Shown here piece by piece: positions 63,828 through 64,000 of a stretch of DNA of 64,000 nt (the stretch's first letter is position 1; each line of letters begins with the position of its first letter). The position numbers were made by a program, and so were the translations under genes. The notes under the pieces were generated by a model. That model was not told the DNA's origin and did no database searches. It saw only the letters and a list, made by a program, of their open reading frames with translations. This DNA comes from Toxotes chatareus (lineage: Eukaryota > Chordata > Actinopteri > Toxotidae): assembly GCA_016801885.1 (NCBI GenBank), contig CM028887.1, forward strand, positions 21,831,615 to 21,895,614. Reading direction: 5' to 3'.

Positions 63828-64000
63828 GTTAGTAGAAGAAGTAGAAGTAGAAAAAAGAGAAACAGGGAGAGAGCAAATAAAGATAAATCAAATTAAGGAA
63901 AGTTTACTGTCTGTTTAGTCTTCCAATTTACAATGAATAAACAGTACAGAAATCTGCATTGTATGTTATTAACATTACTATGGAAAAGAAACTGTGATGG

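Larger units (their letters stand above)
60670..64000. other. Intergenic DNA to the right edge, no gene seen
   Basis: No gene recognised. It includes (CA)n at 62479-62512 and (AAAAT)n at 63795-63827. A patch at 61960-62015 (ATTTTGATAATTGATTGATC) recalls a common teleost repeat with ATAATCGATTAATCG. The 133-aa frame at 62538-62939 matches nothing I know. No adra2c sequence is visible before the window ends. Confidence 0.5.

Noticed and set aside
1..64000. CRISPR arrays, bacterial operons, viral genomes, tRNA and rRNA genes
   Set aside because: None seen. The tandem repeats are microsatellites without spacer structure, and the only tRNA-like sequence is the decayed SINE head.

Overview
This window looks like nuclear DNA from a teleost fish, probably a spiny-rayed one. 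It is AT-rich, has almost no long open reading frames and many (CA)n/(GT)n microsatellites, and carries remnants of transposon families I know from teleosts: Tc1-like transposons, an L1-type LINE, a tRNA-derived SINE and a palindromic hAT-like MITE. There is no bacterial or phage gene organisation, no CRISPR array, and no tRNA or rRNA gene that I can see.

The only protein-coding gene I can support is the 5' end of lrpap1 (alpha-2-macroglobulin receptor-associated protein, RAP), read leftwards from the left edge. Coding exon 1 (1208-1369) encodes a signal peptide and the KYSRE ... KLNQVWEKAKR start of the mature protein. Exon 2 (40-184) continues with LSPVRQAELHSDLKIQEKDE and ends in a GT donor, and the rest of the gene lies beyond the left edge. 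Its promoter, about 1370-1720, holds a very good ZNF143/THAP11-type ACTACA...CCCA element and a weaker second copy in the opposite direction.

From about 1.7 kb to 64 kb I find no credible exon. In mammals the 5' neighbour of LRPAP1 is ADRA2C, beyond a large gene-free interval. I infer that this desert is the fish equivalent, but no adra2c sequence is visible here. The desert holds, left to right: a hAT-like MITE (1860-2061); a SINE (about 5795-6147, minus); a teleost interspersed repeat (about 9405-9885, with relatives at 21.1-21.7 kb and 52.3 kb); two inverted copies of a roughly 225-bp homeodomain-site-rich element (18415-18639 plus, 26362-26591 minus); a perfect 25-bp hairpin near 19.1 kb; a G-quadruplex motif at 37.4 kb; an L1-like LINE relic (38.2-39.85 kb, minus); a Tc1 copy with a gutted transposase (40749-41998); a retrotransposon-type C-terminal relic (46.75-47.03 kb, minus); an ATTAAT-rich repeat (49.7-50.1 kb); a possible mariner relic (57.1 kb, minus); a second Tc1 relic (60.2-60.6 kb, minus); and many microsatellites.

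The most interesting signal is the inverted pair at 18.4 and 26.4 kb. Two similarity blocks are conserved in order and spacing, with 88% identity over an 84-bp gap-free core. This looks like either a duplicated cis-regulatory element or an unnamed old repeat taken up as regulatory DNA. All coding calls rest on translation by eye and remembered family sequences; no search was run.
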